15,323 bases of DNA from Pseudomonadota bacterium. GTDB lineage: Bacteria; Pseudomonadota; Gammaproteobacteria; Arenicellales; UBA868. Below are positions 1-8,055 of the stretch, in pieces. The DNA is taken from contig JABJIU010000204.1 in assembly GCA_018661145.1 (NCBI GenBank), positions 1-15,323 of the forward strand, given 5' to 3'. How positions within the stretch are numbered: position 1 is the stretch's first letter; each line of letters begins with the position of its first letter. Under the pieces are notes generated by a model, which was not told the origin of the DNA, made no database searches, and worked only from the letters and a program-made list of their open reading frames with translations. Both the position numbers and the translations under genes were made by a program.

Positions 1-817
1 GAACGTGGGAACTGTTTGGGAAAATGGCGACCTCCGAATTGGGAAGCACATTGGCCATTTTCAAGGCACACGCAGGTCCAATCTCATCGTGAGTGCCAGT
101 GACGATTAGCGTCGGCATGTCTAAGCGATGCATATCAGGAATTCGGTTCCAATCTTTTAGGTTGCCAATGTATAGAAACTCGTTTGGTCCCTGCATGGTA
201 CCGTAAGGCCCCATATTCCAGTCATTCACAGAGGCCAATAGCGACGCCGGCCATTCCTTCAGACGACAGACATGCCGGTAGTTCAAAATGGTGACAGCTG
301 CCTGGTATTCCGGATGATCCAGGCTTCCCAGAGCCTCGTGATGCAGCATCATTGCAACCGTTTCGCTTCCAAGAGCCTCCCGCATACGATTCAGTTCAGT
401 GGTCAAGTGGGGTAGGTCACCGCAGGTATTCGCCAGGATCAACGTACGAATCGCCCCGGGATAAGTCAGCGCATACTCGATACTTAACCAACCTCCCCAG
501 GATTGGCCCAGAAGATGAACATAGTCCAAACCCAACGCCTTTCGGACTGTCTCGACCTCTTCTACATATCTTGAAATATTCCAAAGCGTGGAGTCGTCTG
601 GCCGGTCAGAATTCCCACACCCCAGCTGATCAAATGCAACTATCCGATACCCCTCATTCACTAACGGAATGTGCGGATCCCTGAGGTAGTCACACGGCAA
701 GCCGGGCCCACCGTTAAGCAGGAACAACACATTGTCTCCCCTGCCATAGGAATAAGTGACGATCTTGTAGCCATCCACTTCGACCTCGACTACTTCAACG
801 TCCTGGCTCTGTGTCAT
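1..817 (-). CDS. Alpha/beta hydrolase, peptidase family S33 (proline iminopeptidase-like), 3' end missing
   Basis: The reading frame starts at an ATG at 817 and stays open to the left edge, giving 272 residues; the C-terminus is outside the window. Seen: an oxyanion-hole motif NGGPG (residues 35-39; the family usually has HGGPG), a nucleophile elbow GQSWGG with Ser106, an acid in GTHDE (Asp244) and a histidine in NSSHV (His271). The catalytic triad is thus complete. The lid region (about 130-225) looks like proline iminopeptidases and amino-acid amide hydrolases. Such enzymes cleave N-terminal proline or small amides, esters or lactones, usually in the cytoplasm; no signal peptide is seen. 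A G-rich Shine-Dalgarno-like stretch precedes the ATG. It lies 17 bases after the peroxiredoxin gene and is probably cotranscribed with it. Family members are usually about 290-310 residues, so some 20-40 are likely missing. The substrate is unknown. Confidence 0.88.
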   Translation of the reverse strand, partial: MTQSQDVEVVEVEVDGYKIVTYSYGRGDNVLFLLNGGPGLPCDYLRDPHIPLVNEGYRIVAFDQLGCGNSDRPDDSTLWNISRYVEEVETVRKALGLDYVHLLGQSWGGWLSIEYALTYPGAIRTLILANTCGDLPHLTTELNRMREALGSETVAMMLHHEALGSLDHPEYQAAVTILNYRHVCRLKEWPASLLASVNDWNMGPYGTMQGPNEFLYIGNLKDWNRIPDMHRLDMPTLIVTGTHDEIGPACALKMANVLPNSEVAIFPNSSHV

Positions 818-834
818 CTTTGCACCCCCATTTC

Positions 835-1317
835 TCACACCAGACCAAGCATCGTTTGTGCGTCGCTGACCTCGAATTTGCGCGGTGCTTCAACGTTAAG
901 GTGTGTCACAACGCCGTTCTCTACAACCATCGCGTAGCGGATCGACCGCTCCCCAAACCCGGCTCCGCTCATATCAGCGGTGAAACCGAGTGCTCGACTG
1001 AGGTCTCCGTTGCCGTCGGCCACCATAGTGACTTTCCCGTCTGCACCCTGTGCCTTTCCCCAAGCGTCCATGACCCAGGCATCGTTCACTGAAAGACAAA
1101 TAATTTCATCCACTCCTTTTTCAAAAAACTCCGAGGCCATATCAATAAAACCCGGCAGGTGTTTAGCCGAGCAGGTAGGTGTGAACGCGCCAGGCAGGGC
1201 AAACAACACGACCTTGCGCCCGGCTAACAAATCTTTAGAACTTTTCGTTTCGGGGCCTGACTCACCCATGATGTGCACTGTGACTTCAGGGATGACATCT
1301 CCAACTACAATACTCAT
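835..1317 (-). CDS. Peroxiredoxin, Prx5/AhpE-like atypical type, single peroxidatic cysteine
   Basis: The 160-residue protein has the usual length for a bacterial Prx5-family thiol peroxidase. Seen: the active-site motif PGAFTPTCS with peroxidatic Cys49 and its Pro/Thr partners, the conserved CLSVND segment (Cys74) and the RSIRYAMVVENG segment with Arg124/Arg127, one of which should be the active-site arginine. No cysteine lies near the C-terminus where human PRDX5 has its resolving cysteine. By family knowledge this points to a one-Cys mechanism reduced by glutathione/glutaredoxin or another thiol. It reduces hydrogen peroxide and organic hydroperoxides in the cytoplasm. GGAG about 9 bases before the ATG serves as the ribosome binding site. 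It follows the phosphotransacetylase gene by 68 bases and precedes the S33 hydrolase by 17. Its presence in a catabolic operon is unexplained; it may guard a thiol- or sulfite-sensitive step (inference). Confidence 0.95.
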   Translation of the reverse strand: MSIVVGDVIPEVTVHIMGESGPETKSSKDLLAGRKVVLFALPGAFTPTCSAKHLPGFIDMASEFFEKGVDEIICLSVNDAWVMDAWGKAQGADGKVTMVADGNGDLSRALGFTADMSGAGFGERSIRYAMVVENGVVTHLNVEAPRKFEVSDAQTMLGLV

Positions 1318-1385
1318 AGGGCTCTACTCCAGTTCTCAATAGTTTTCGTTTCTTTCGTCGCTTAGTTTAAGTTGATTCGAAGCAT

Positions 1386-2312
1386 TCAATATGCAGAGAT
1401 TGCGCCAAGAGCGGCACTCGCCAGTCGTGCCGCCGGAGGATCCGCACGGCTTGTTAACAAAACCGGAACCTTGCCGCCCAGCACAATACCCGCGGCACAG
1501 GCGCTCATGAAATAAACCATCATCTTGAAAAGTGAATTACCGGCTTCAATGGTGGGCACCACAATCACATCTGCACCGCCGGCGACGGGGTGATCAATTC
1601 CTTTCATCTTGGCCGCGTCCGTTGAGACGATATTGTCAAAAGCGAGCGGGCCATACACCTCGGCACCCAGTTCTGAAGTCGCAAAGTGGGCCGTAATCTG
1701 TTCGCATTCCTGGGTTACTGGCATTGCCCTGCTGATAGACTCTGACGCCGCAAGCAGCGCCACACGGGGCTCGGCATTGCCCAGTTTGTGAGCCAGGGTC
1801 ACGACGTTTTCGACGATCGCGATACGCGTCCTGATATTTGGCGCCACATTGAGTGCGCAATCAGTCAACATGATTGACTTCTCGCTATCGGGAATCGTCA
1901 TGTGAAAGACATGGGATAGCCTGCCCAACCCCCGGATTCCCCCTTCTTTGGCAAGCAACGGCCGCATGAAGGTATCCGAGTGAACATGTCCCTTCATGAC
2001 CATCGCTACTACGCCTGAAGAGGCAAGTTCTGCTCCTGCCTGGGCAGCACTGGCTTCACCAGAGGCTTCAACAATTTCAACGCCCGAAACATCCCAGCCA
2101 ACACCCTGCGCCTCGTCTTTAATTTTTGATTGGTTGCCGATCAGGACCGGCGTAATGATTCCGGCCATCTGCGCCTGGCGGGCGCTATCCAGTACTACGG
2201 GATGCTCTGCTCCTACGATTGCGGTAACTACCGGGCCCTTGCCCGCCGCACGACGCAGTAGGAAGGATGGACAAACCACCTCCTGGCGACTCAGAAAAGC
2301 ATCTGATTCCAT
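1386..2312 (-). CDS. Phosphate acetyl/butyryltransferase family enzyme (probable phosphotransacetylase)
   Basis: The 308-residue protein matches the short PTA/PTB family, which interconverts acyl-CoA plus phosphate with acyl phosphate plus CoA. Seen: MKGHVHSD (106-113), RLSHV (131-135), GPLAFDNIVS (221-230), VVPTIEAGN (251-259) and a C-terminal LLTSRAD (285-291), in the order usual for this family. It most resembles the C-terminal domain of bifunctional enoyl-CoA hydratase/phosphate acetyltransferases, here without the hydratase domain. It starts 26 bases after the acyl-CoA ligase. If the operon degrades sulfoacetate, the enzyme would turn the acetyl phosphate released by sulfoacetaldehyde acetyltransferase (Xsc) into acetyl-CoA. 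Sequence alone does not separate acetyl from butyryl specificity. The ATG at 2312 has only a weak GAGCGAGA-like ribosome site upstream. Confidence 0.88.
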   Translation of the reverse strand: MESDAFLSRQEVVCPSFLLRRAAGKGPVVTAIVGAEHPVVLDSARQAQMAGIITPVLIGNQSKIKDEAQGVGWDVSGVEIVEASGEASAAQAGAELASSGVVAMVMKGHVHSDTFMRPLLAKEGGIRGLGRLSHVFHMTIPDSEKSIMLTDCALNVAPNIRTRIAIVENVVTLAHKLGNAEPRVALLAASESISRAMPVTQECEQITAHFATSELGAEVYGPLAFDNIVSTDAAKMKGIDHPVAGGADVIVVPTIEAGNSLFKMMVYFMSACAAGIVLGGKVPVLLTSRADPPAARLASAALGAISAY

Positions 2313-2338
2313 ACTAAATCTCGCTCACACCGTAAAAC

Positions 2339-3922
2339 TCAGGCATCCCGGGTGTTTGACTTTTGGATCTCATCAACCAGTTTGAGGCGCTGAATCTTTC
2401 CGGACGGGCCTTTCGGTAGGGTCTCCATCAGGTGAAATGCGCTGGGCGTCTTGAACGTTCCGAGATTTTTCTTACAATGCGCGCGCAGCGCGTCGACGTC
2501 AATCAGGTTGCCGGGGCTCGCAACCACACAGGCCGCAATTTCCTCGCCATATCGACTATCCGAAACGCCTATAGCCGCTGCCTCAAGCACTCCTGGAAAC
2601 TGATAGAGCACATCATCGATCTCTCTCGGTGCGATATTCTCACCTCCTTTGATGATCAACTCCTTTATCCGACCGGTGACAAAAACATAACCGTCTTGAT
2701 CCATCTGCCCAAGATCTCCGGTCCGATACCAGCCGTCGCGGGTAAACGCTTCCCGAGTCTTTTCAGGGTCCTTAAGATAACCCTTCATCACATTGTGGCC
2801 CCGAACCTGAATCTCTCCCTCACTACCGGATTCGAGGATCGTACTGTGCCCATCCGAAATACGGACCTCGTTTCCGCAACTTTTTCCTGGCGAGCCAATC
2901 CGGTGCACTTTGGGGTTAAGCGGATTCGACAAGATCGGCGCAGCGGTCTCGGTAATCCCCATCGTCTCAACGAGGGGAATGCCAAAACGCTCCACAAAAG
3001 CAGTATGAACTGCCGGCGGCAGTGCCGCGGAGGCAGAACGGCCAAATCGAACATGGGCAAGAACCTTCTTCTCGGGGTCCGCTCCTGTCTCTTGCGCCCC
3101 AAGGAGATACGAAATAATCGTGGGCACCGCGCTGAACCAGGTACAGTGGTGCACGCTCACCCAGTCCCAGAATCTTGAAACCCGAAACCGTGACGGCATC
3201 ACCACAGAAGAGCCGCTCAGAAGCGGCCCCATCACCGTTACCACCTGTCCATTGATATGACAAAGCGGCAAAACACATAGCGCACGATCTTCCGGCGTGA
3301 GGTGATGCGCCGCCATCGTGTTCGCCCCACCCGCAAGCAGGCTCGCGTGGGAGTGGATCACGCCTTTAGGCTGTCCTGTCGTACCGGAGGTATAAATCAA
3401 CAGTGCATCGTGCTCTGGCCCCGGTGAAAAAGGAACAGCGCTGCGGTCCGCAGCCGGCAAAGCGAGTCCTTCTGTCGCTTTCGTACGAACCACTTTGAGA
3501 TCTGGCAATTCTTCACCACAGATCCTGGCTGCGGTATCTGCATTGGCCTCATCGGCAAACAGCACCCTGACTTCAGAGTGGTCAAGCACGTAGCGCAAAG
3601 CCGCCTCGCCCGCTACGGGGTTAAAAGTTGCGATGGTGAAGCCGCCGTACATGCAGCCCAGAAATAATTCGAGCGCTGCCCGACCATTAGCGGTCAACAT
3701 CCCGATCCGGTCTCCTGGCTTTGCGCCCAGGGAATCAAGATAGGCGTGCAGTTTCCGACAGGTCTTTTGAAGCTCAGACCAATTGAGCACAAGGTCCGAA
3801 TCCGGGAAGACGGCAAAGGCTTTATCCGGACATGTCGTCGCATATCGATCGACGAGTTGTCGAACAGTTAAGGCACTACAGTCGGGTACCTCGGCAAACA
3901 CCCGCGGCGCATTACTTTCCAT
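2339..3922 (-). CDS. sauT: AMP-forming acyl-CoA ligase, SauT-like (probable sulfoacetate-CoA ligase)
   Basis: This is an ANL-superfamily ligase of 527 residues that activates a carboxylate with ATP to a CoA thioester. Seen: the P-loop YTSGTTGQPKG (177-187), MGITET (321-326), YRTGDLG (399-405), the hinge GRIKELIIKGGENIAPREID (417-436) and the catalytic lysine in GPSGKI (Lys509). The stretch around HINGQVVTVMGPLLSG (about 222-237) and the following CTWFSAVPTIISYL segment resemble, from memory, the sulfoacetate-CoA ligase SauT of Cupriavidus. That substrate call is inferred and leans on the SauS-like gene beside it. The ATG at 3922 is preferred over an in-frame TTG at 3943: it overlaps the last 11 bases of the upstream dehydrogenase gene, a typical translational coupling arrangement. 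Alternative: a ligase for another short carboxylate such as oxalate or a hydroxy acid. Confidence 0.8.
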   Translation of the reverse strand: MESNAPRVFAEVPDCSALTVRQLVDRYATTCPDKAFAVFPDSDLVLNWSELQKTCRKLHAYLDSLGAKPGDRIGMLTANGRAALELFLGCMYGGFTIATFNPVAGEAALRYVLDHSEVRVLFADEANADTAARICGEELPDLKVVRTKATEGLALPAADRSAVPFSPGPEHDALLIYTSGTTGQPKGVIHSHASLLAGGANTMAAHHLTPEDRALCVLPLCHINGQVVTVMGPLLSGSSVVMPSRFRVSRFWDWVSVHHCTWFSAVPTIISYLLGAQETGADPEKKVLAHVRFGRSASAALPPAVHTAFVERFGIPLVETMGITETAAPILSNPLNPKVHRIGSPGKSCGNEVRISDGHSTILESGSEGEIQVRGHNVMKGYLKDPEKTREAFTRDGWYRTGDLGQMDQDGYVFVTGRIKELIIKGGENIAPREIDDVLYQFPGVLEAAAIGVSDSRYGEEIAACVVASPGNLIDVDALRAHCKKNLGTFKTPSAFHLMETLPKGPSGKIQRLKLVDEIQKSNTRDA

Positions 3923-5309
3923 GACGCGCCCAGTAATCCCCAAGCAGTTCCTCCGGTGAGACTTCCTGTGCGGGGATCCTGCGTACGACTCGGACCGTAT
4001 TGAGGTAATGCCGATAGTTCATGTTCTCGCTGATGCTGTTACTGCCCCAGCTGCCGCATCCCATAGAGAGTGAAAACGGCAAGGCGTTGTCGAAACTACC
4101 CCCGGTGGCGAAGCAATGCGCCTGATTGACAATGACCCGACAGGTTGGCAATTCCAGAGCGATCCGCATTGCCCTTTCTTCGTCAGCGCTATGGATTCCC
4201 ACAGAATGCCCGGCACCCTGGTAGGCGTAAATCTGCGCAACCTGTGACAGCGCGGCATCAAAGTCATTCGCGCGATAAAGCGTCAGGACCGGGCAGAGTT
4301 TCTCACCCGAGAACGGATGGGCAGGCCCCGTCTTGGATTCCTGTACCAGCAGAACCTTGATCCCGGATTCAGCGTCGCAATCGATTCCCGCCATGCTGGC
4401 GATCTGCCAGGCCGGTTGGGCAATGATCGCGGGATTCAGTTTACCGTCGGGCCACATCAACTGCTGAAGGTTTTCCTGCTCATGAGCCGTCAGCATCTTT
4501 GCACCCTGCGATTCCAATGCCGTAACCAAGGCATCGTAGACGGGGGCCAGTACAACCACGCTGTTTTCAGAAGAGCAACTGGTCGCGTTGTCGAAGATCT
4601 TGGAAGCCACGATCTTTTTGGCCGCTTCGGCCAGGTTCGCGGTCTCGTCAACAATGACCGATACATTCCCCGCCCCCACGCCCACCGCAGGTGTTCCGCT
4701 CGAGTAGGCCGAGCGTATGTTGTTCTGTGATCCCGTGGCGACCACCAGATCCACCATTTTCATCAGAGCTTCGGTATCGACTTTGTTGATCGGATGAGGC
4801 AACTTTTGTACCAACGCCTCAGGAGCGCCGACCTTTTTAAGTGCCTCCTGAAACAGTTCAACCAGTTCCCCGCAGACGGCTTCACCACGTGGCGAAGGGG
4901 CGAGAATAATGGCATTGCGGCCCTTGAGAGCGTTCATGACCTTGTTGGTAGGTGTGGCGACCGGGTTGGTTGACGGCGTGATCGCACCCACGACACCTAC
5001 CGGTCGCGCAATCTCAATGATCCCCCGCTCACTGTCCTCTGATACAACGCCTACCGAAGGCGCTCCTGTCAGATCACGAAGCAATCCAAGCGTCTTGCGG
5101 TGGTTTTTCTGAAACTTGTCATCAACATCCCCAAGACCGGTGTCTTCAACCGCCCGCTGCGAAAGATAACGGTTGCGCTTGGGTTCCAGGATGGTCCAGG
5201 CGATCGCCGCAACCACATCGTCGACCTGGCGCTGATCAAATGCTTCATATTCCGCCTGGGCCGCTCGAGCGAGCGCAATTAATTCTGCAACGGGGGATTC
5301 TGTAGTCAT
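3912..5309 (-). CDS. sauS: Acylating aldehyde dehydrogenase, SauS-like (probable sulfoacetaldehyde dehydrogenase, CoA-acylating)
   Basis: This 465-residue CoA-acylating aldehyde dehydrogenase belongs to the EutE/SucD branch of the superfamily. It converts acyl-CoA to aldehyde with NAD(P)H, or the reverse. Seen: TPSTNP (111-116), ATGSQNN (191-197), GVGAGN (210-215), the catalytic region FDNATSCSSENS with Cys245, and QGAGHSVGIH (364-373). The TSCSSEN signature, the LPFSLSMGCGSWG segment and the whole N-terminal region (EPKRNR, DTGLGDVDDKF, KTLGLLRDL) closely resemble, from memory, SauS of the Cupriavidus necator sulfoacetate pathway, where sulfoacetyl-CoA is reduced to sulfoacetaldehyde. The ATG at 5309 gives the family's usual length; an in-frame TTG at 5363 would add 18 unlikely residues. 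No clear Shine-Dalgarno is present, and a small inverted repeat occupies its place. The gene lies 72 bases after dctM and overlaps the ligase gene. Enzymes for other short acyl-CoAs are the alternative. Confidence 0.82.
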   Translation of the reverse strand: MTTESPVAELIALARAAQAEYEAFDQRQVDDVVAAIAWTILEPKRNRYLSQRAVEDTGLGDVDDKFQKNHRKTLGLLRDLTGAPSVGVVSEDSERGIIEIARPVGVVGAITPSTNPVATPTNKVMNALKGRNAIILAPSPRGEAVCGELVELFQEALKKVGAPEALVQKLPHPINKVDTEALMKMVDLVVATGSQNNIRSAYSSGTPAVGVGAGNVSVIVDETANLAEAAKKIVASKIFDNATSCSSENSVVVLAPVYDALVTALESQGAKMLTAHEQENLQQLMWPDGKLNPAIIAQPAWQIASMAGIDCDAESGIKVLLVQESKTGPAHPFSGEKLCPVLTLYRANDFDAALSQVAQIYAYQGAGHSVGIHSADEERAMRIALELPTCRVIVNQAHCFATGGSFDNALPFSLSMGCGSWGSNSISENMNYRHYLNTVRVVRRIPAQEVSPEELLGDYWARHGK

Positions 5310-5311
5310 GG

Positions 5312-5325
5312 GACTCTGGAGAGTC
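5312..5325 (-). promoter_or_regulatory. Short inverted repeat at the ribosome-binding position of the SauS-like gene
   Basis: On the minus strand GACTCT and AGAGTC flank CC, ending two bases before the ATG at 5309. As RNA it could form a 5-bp stem with a TCCA loop exactly where a Shine-Dalgarno would be expected, and no Shine-Dalgarno is visible. It might influence translation initiation. It is short enough to be chance. Confidence 0.25.
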
Positions 5326-5381
5326 AACGTAATCCTGCCAAGTCTACCAGCGTCCAACCCCAACGCACGGGAATAGCGTCA

Positions 5382-8042
5382 CTAGAAATTCAGCGAAACG
5401 TCCTTATGGCCGGCGCGACAACTTGCCGCATACAGGGCCTGCTCTTCAGTCATCTGGGCTTGCTGTCTCAAACCAATCGTGGGGCTGAGCGCCTCATCTA
5501 TCCTATACAACGACTCGGTAAGTTCGGAGAACGCCTGCTTTCGCCAGGACACTTCCGCAAGATACAGATCGATCGCTTTTCCCATCTCAGCGAGCCCCTT
5601 TTCACGATCCGGGTTATTACCTTTGAACGCTTTTCGACTCTTGTTGAGCTTGGATTTGATCTTGCTTGTACCGTCCACCTGGCCCAGAACACTGCGTAAT
5701 TTCTTGATCTGACTCTGCGCCTCATCAGGCTCCAGTATCTGCAGAGCGGCATACAGTCGATCCAATTCCGGGCCAATATCAATAAGTGCAGGCGTATCAG
5801 CGATCAGCCTGCGCACCTCAACAAGCGCCATATAGCCATCATCGACATTACGCCGGTACTGGTTGACTTTCTTCTTGTCGTCTTTCAAAAGAGCAAGATA
5901 GGCCTCGTTTTGCGCCTGCCACTCGGAGGGTATTTTTGATCCAATCTCTTGACGCTGCGCGAAGAGCAGCTCGCGACTGCGAACCAGTTCATCCCGAGAC
6001 AGATCAGATTCCTCACCTCGGTCGAGCCTGACAATTGCCTGATCGACATCCTCAATTCTCAGATCCACCCGCTTACTCTGTTTTTGAACAAAACGCACCT
6101 TTTTGTGCAGGGCGCGGTAACCCCGTTCAAATTCGGCTTTCGCTGTGTGGGCCAGTTTGACCTCTTCGATCAGCGGAAATGTTGACCGAATGCTTGATGC
6201 AACCGAGTCGAGTTTTGTGCTCACTGAATCCGGAAGGTAATCCATCCGCAGACGCTCTATCTCATCCGCCACACCAAGGAGAGCCTGATCTTCAGTGGCA
6301 TAACGATCAAAGACATAACTCTCTAGACACTCTTGCAACTTCGGATTCATTGGAGGCGGTGAAGCTTCAGAAGTCAGATAAATGCGTGCGGGCAAATAAT
6401 TCACCAGGCTTGGCATGTATCCCACGATGCCTAGCCCAACCAACTGAAGGAAAATAAATGGAACCACTCCACGGTAGATCTCCACGGTCTTCACTATTTT
6501 GGAGGCTACACCCCTCAGGTAGAACAGTGCGAAGCCGAAAGGTGGCGTAAGGAACGACGTCTGGATATTGAGACCGATCATTACGCCAAGCCAGACCGCG
6601 GTGATATTGGCACTTGGGTCCATCAGCAGAATCGGCGCCACAATCGGAACGACGACAACCGCGATCTCAATAAAGTCCAGGAAGAAGCCGAGAACAAAGA
6701 TAACCGCCATCACCACTATGAACTGGGTCCAGAAGCCTCCTGGCAAACCCATTAGAAATTCCTTGACCAGGACCTCCCCACCAAAACCCCGGAATACAGA
6801 AGTCAGCATCGCGGCACCGATGAGAATAATAAACACCATCGACGTGGTTTTGGCAGTCTCGATCATGACGCCGTTAAGAACATTTCCGATCTTGTAAGTC
6901 CGCCACAGGCTGATAACAATCGCGACGAGTAACCCGATCACGGCAAGTGTCGCCACAATGACCGCTATCACTTCTGAAGGCTCGGAGATCATTCGCACAT
7001 TGATTTTGACGATCTTTAAAGTAATGATTAGTACTGCAAGCGAGATCACCGCGAGGATCGCCGGGAAGTAGGCACCGCGCTTTCCAGCGGCGAGACGGTA
7101 ACCTCCCATGATTAATGCCCCAATGGCGCCGATCGACCCAGCCTGGTTGACCGTCGCAACACCGAGAATGATCGAACCCAGCACTGCAAAGATCAGGGTT
7201 AGAGGCGGAATCAAAGAGAGGCCAACGCCAAACCAGAATCGGCTGTCAAAACGGCCTTCATAAGGTACTGGTGGGGCAGTCTTGGGTCGTATAAGCGCCG
7301 AGACCAAGATATACAGCATGTAAAGACCCACAAGTACCAATCCGGGGATAAATGCCCCCATGAACATCTCGCCCGCGCTGGTAGAAACGATATCCAATTC
7401 GGACGGCATCGAAAACTCGCCCGTAGCATCCTTGTACATCGCCTTTCGTGCAGTACTCGCGATATCTGATGCACTGGACAATTGATCCGCCAGTAGGATC
7501 AGGACGATAGAAGGTGGAATAATCTGTCCGAGCGTCCCCGAGGCACAGATAGTGCCGGCAGCGAGTGGCCGGGAGTAATTGTGGCGCAGCATTGCCGGTA
7601 ACGAAATCAAGCCCATCGCAATTACGGTGGCACCGACAATGCCTGTCGTTGCCGCAAGCAGGGTTCCTACGAAGACAACCGATATACCGAGGCCCCCTGG
7701 AATCGGTCCGAACAACTGGGCCATAGTGACCAGCAGATCCTCCGCGATCTTCGAGCGCTCCAACATAATGCCCATGAAGATGAAAAGCGGAACCGCGATG
7801 AGCGTGTCTCTTTCAACATCCCAGTACAAACTCCTGAAATTGGTCACCCCAGCCGTCAGCCATTCAACCGGCCCCCCCTCATGGAAATAGGCACTGATGT
7901 CTCCCTCCATTAGATAGCCAAAGAGAGCTGCAAGGCCCAGACTGACAATCGCCGAACCCGGCAGCGCGAAAGCTACGGGAAAGCCGGAACTCAACGCTCC
8001 GATCATCAGAATAAACAGGACCAGGAGAAAGAAGACTTCCAT
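5382..8042 (-). CDS. dctM: TRAP transporter large permease (DctM) with a 329-residue C-terminal helical extension
   Basis: The 886-residue protein is about twice the usual DctM length (about 430). Residues 1-557 are the transporter: many hydrophobic segments, IIPPS (174-178) and TSFLTPPFGFALFYL (495-509), both characteristic of the DctM ion-transport fold. Within it are an extra loop at about 187-227 and an added pair of hydrophobic segments near 325-345 and 356-380, which I associate with the enlarged TakM-type large subunits. Residues 558-886 (5382-6371) have no membrane segment. They are rich in Lys, Arg, Glu and Leu/Ile and look alpha-helical or coiled-coil, with only two Cys, and I recognise no named domain there. 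DctM drives Na+-coupled uptake across the inner membrane with DctQ and the periplasmic DctP. The frame is continuous and the gene starts 13 bases after dctQ, so the tail is a true fusion in this reading. Confidence 0.93.
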   Translation of the reverse strand: MEVFFLLVLFILMIGALSSGFPVAFALPGSAIVSLGLAALFGYLMEGDISAYFHEGGPVEWLTAGVTNFRSLYWDVERDTLIAVPLFIFMGIMLERSKIAEDLLVTMAQLFGPIPGGLGISVVFVGTLLAATTGIVGATVIAMGLISLPAMLRHNYSRPLAAGTICASGTLGQIIPPSIVLILLADQLSSASDIASTARKAMYKDATGEFSMPSELDIVSTSAGEMFMGAFIPGLVLVGLYMLYILVSALIRPKTAPPVPYEGRFDSRFWFGVGLSLIPPLTLIFAVLGSIILGVATVNQAGSIGAIGALIMGGYRLAAGKRGAYFPAILAVISLAVLIITLKIVKINVRMISEPSEVIAVIVATLAVIGLLVAIVISLWRTYKIGNVLNGVMIETAKTTSMVFIILIGAAMLTSVFRGFGGEVLVKEFLMGLPGGFWTQFIVVMAVIFVLGFFLDFIEIAVVVVPIVAPILLMDPSANITAVWLGVMIGLNIQTSFLTPPFGFALFYLRGVASKIVKTVEIYRGVVPFIFLQLVGLGIVGYMPSLVNYLPARIYLTSEASPPPMNPKLQECLESYVFDRYATEDQALLGVADEIERLRMDYLPDSVSTKLDSVASSIRSTFPLIEEVKLAHTAKAEFERGYRALHKKVRFVQKQSKRVDLRIEDVDQAIVRLDRGEESDLSRDELVRSRELLFAQRQEIGSKIPSEWQAQNEAYLALLKDDKKKVNQYRRNVDDGYMALVEVRRLIADTPALIDIGPELDRLYAALQILEPDEAQSQIKKLRSVLGQVDGTSKIKSKLNKSRKAFKGNNPDREKGLAEMGKAIDLYLAEVSWRKQAFSELTESLYRIDEALSPTIGLRQQAQMTEEQALYAASCRAGHKDVSLNF

Positions 8043-8055
8043 AATCGTCCGCGCC

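Noticed and set aside
352..1342. Several open frames of 88-120 codons on the plus strand
   Set aside because: They run opposite the hydrolase and peroxiredoxin genes, both of which show complete catalytic motifs on the minus strand.
2432..3178. Open frame of 248 codons on the plus strand opposite the SauT-like gene
   Set aside because: It lies inside a strongly supported ligase gene on the other strand, has no recognisable motif and its composition looks like an antisense shadow.
3923..3943. TTG start at 3943 for the SauT-like ligase
   Set aside because: The ATG at 3922 is closer to the usual form and gives a typical 11-base overlap with the upstream gene.
5310..5363. TTG start at 5363 for the SauS-like dehydrogenase
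   Set aside because: No ribosome site precedes it, the added 18 residues fit no known N-terminus, and the ATG at 5309 gives the family length.
5382..8042. Frameshift joining two separate genes in the long dctM
   Set aside because: The frame is continuous, and no ribosome site or convincing ATG start marks a separate gene at the junction near 6371.
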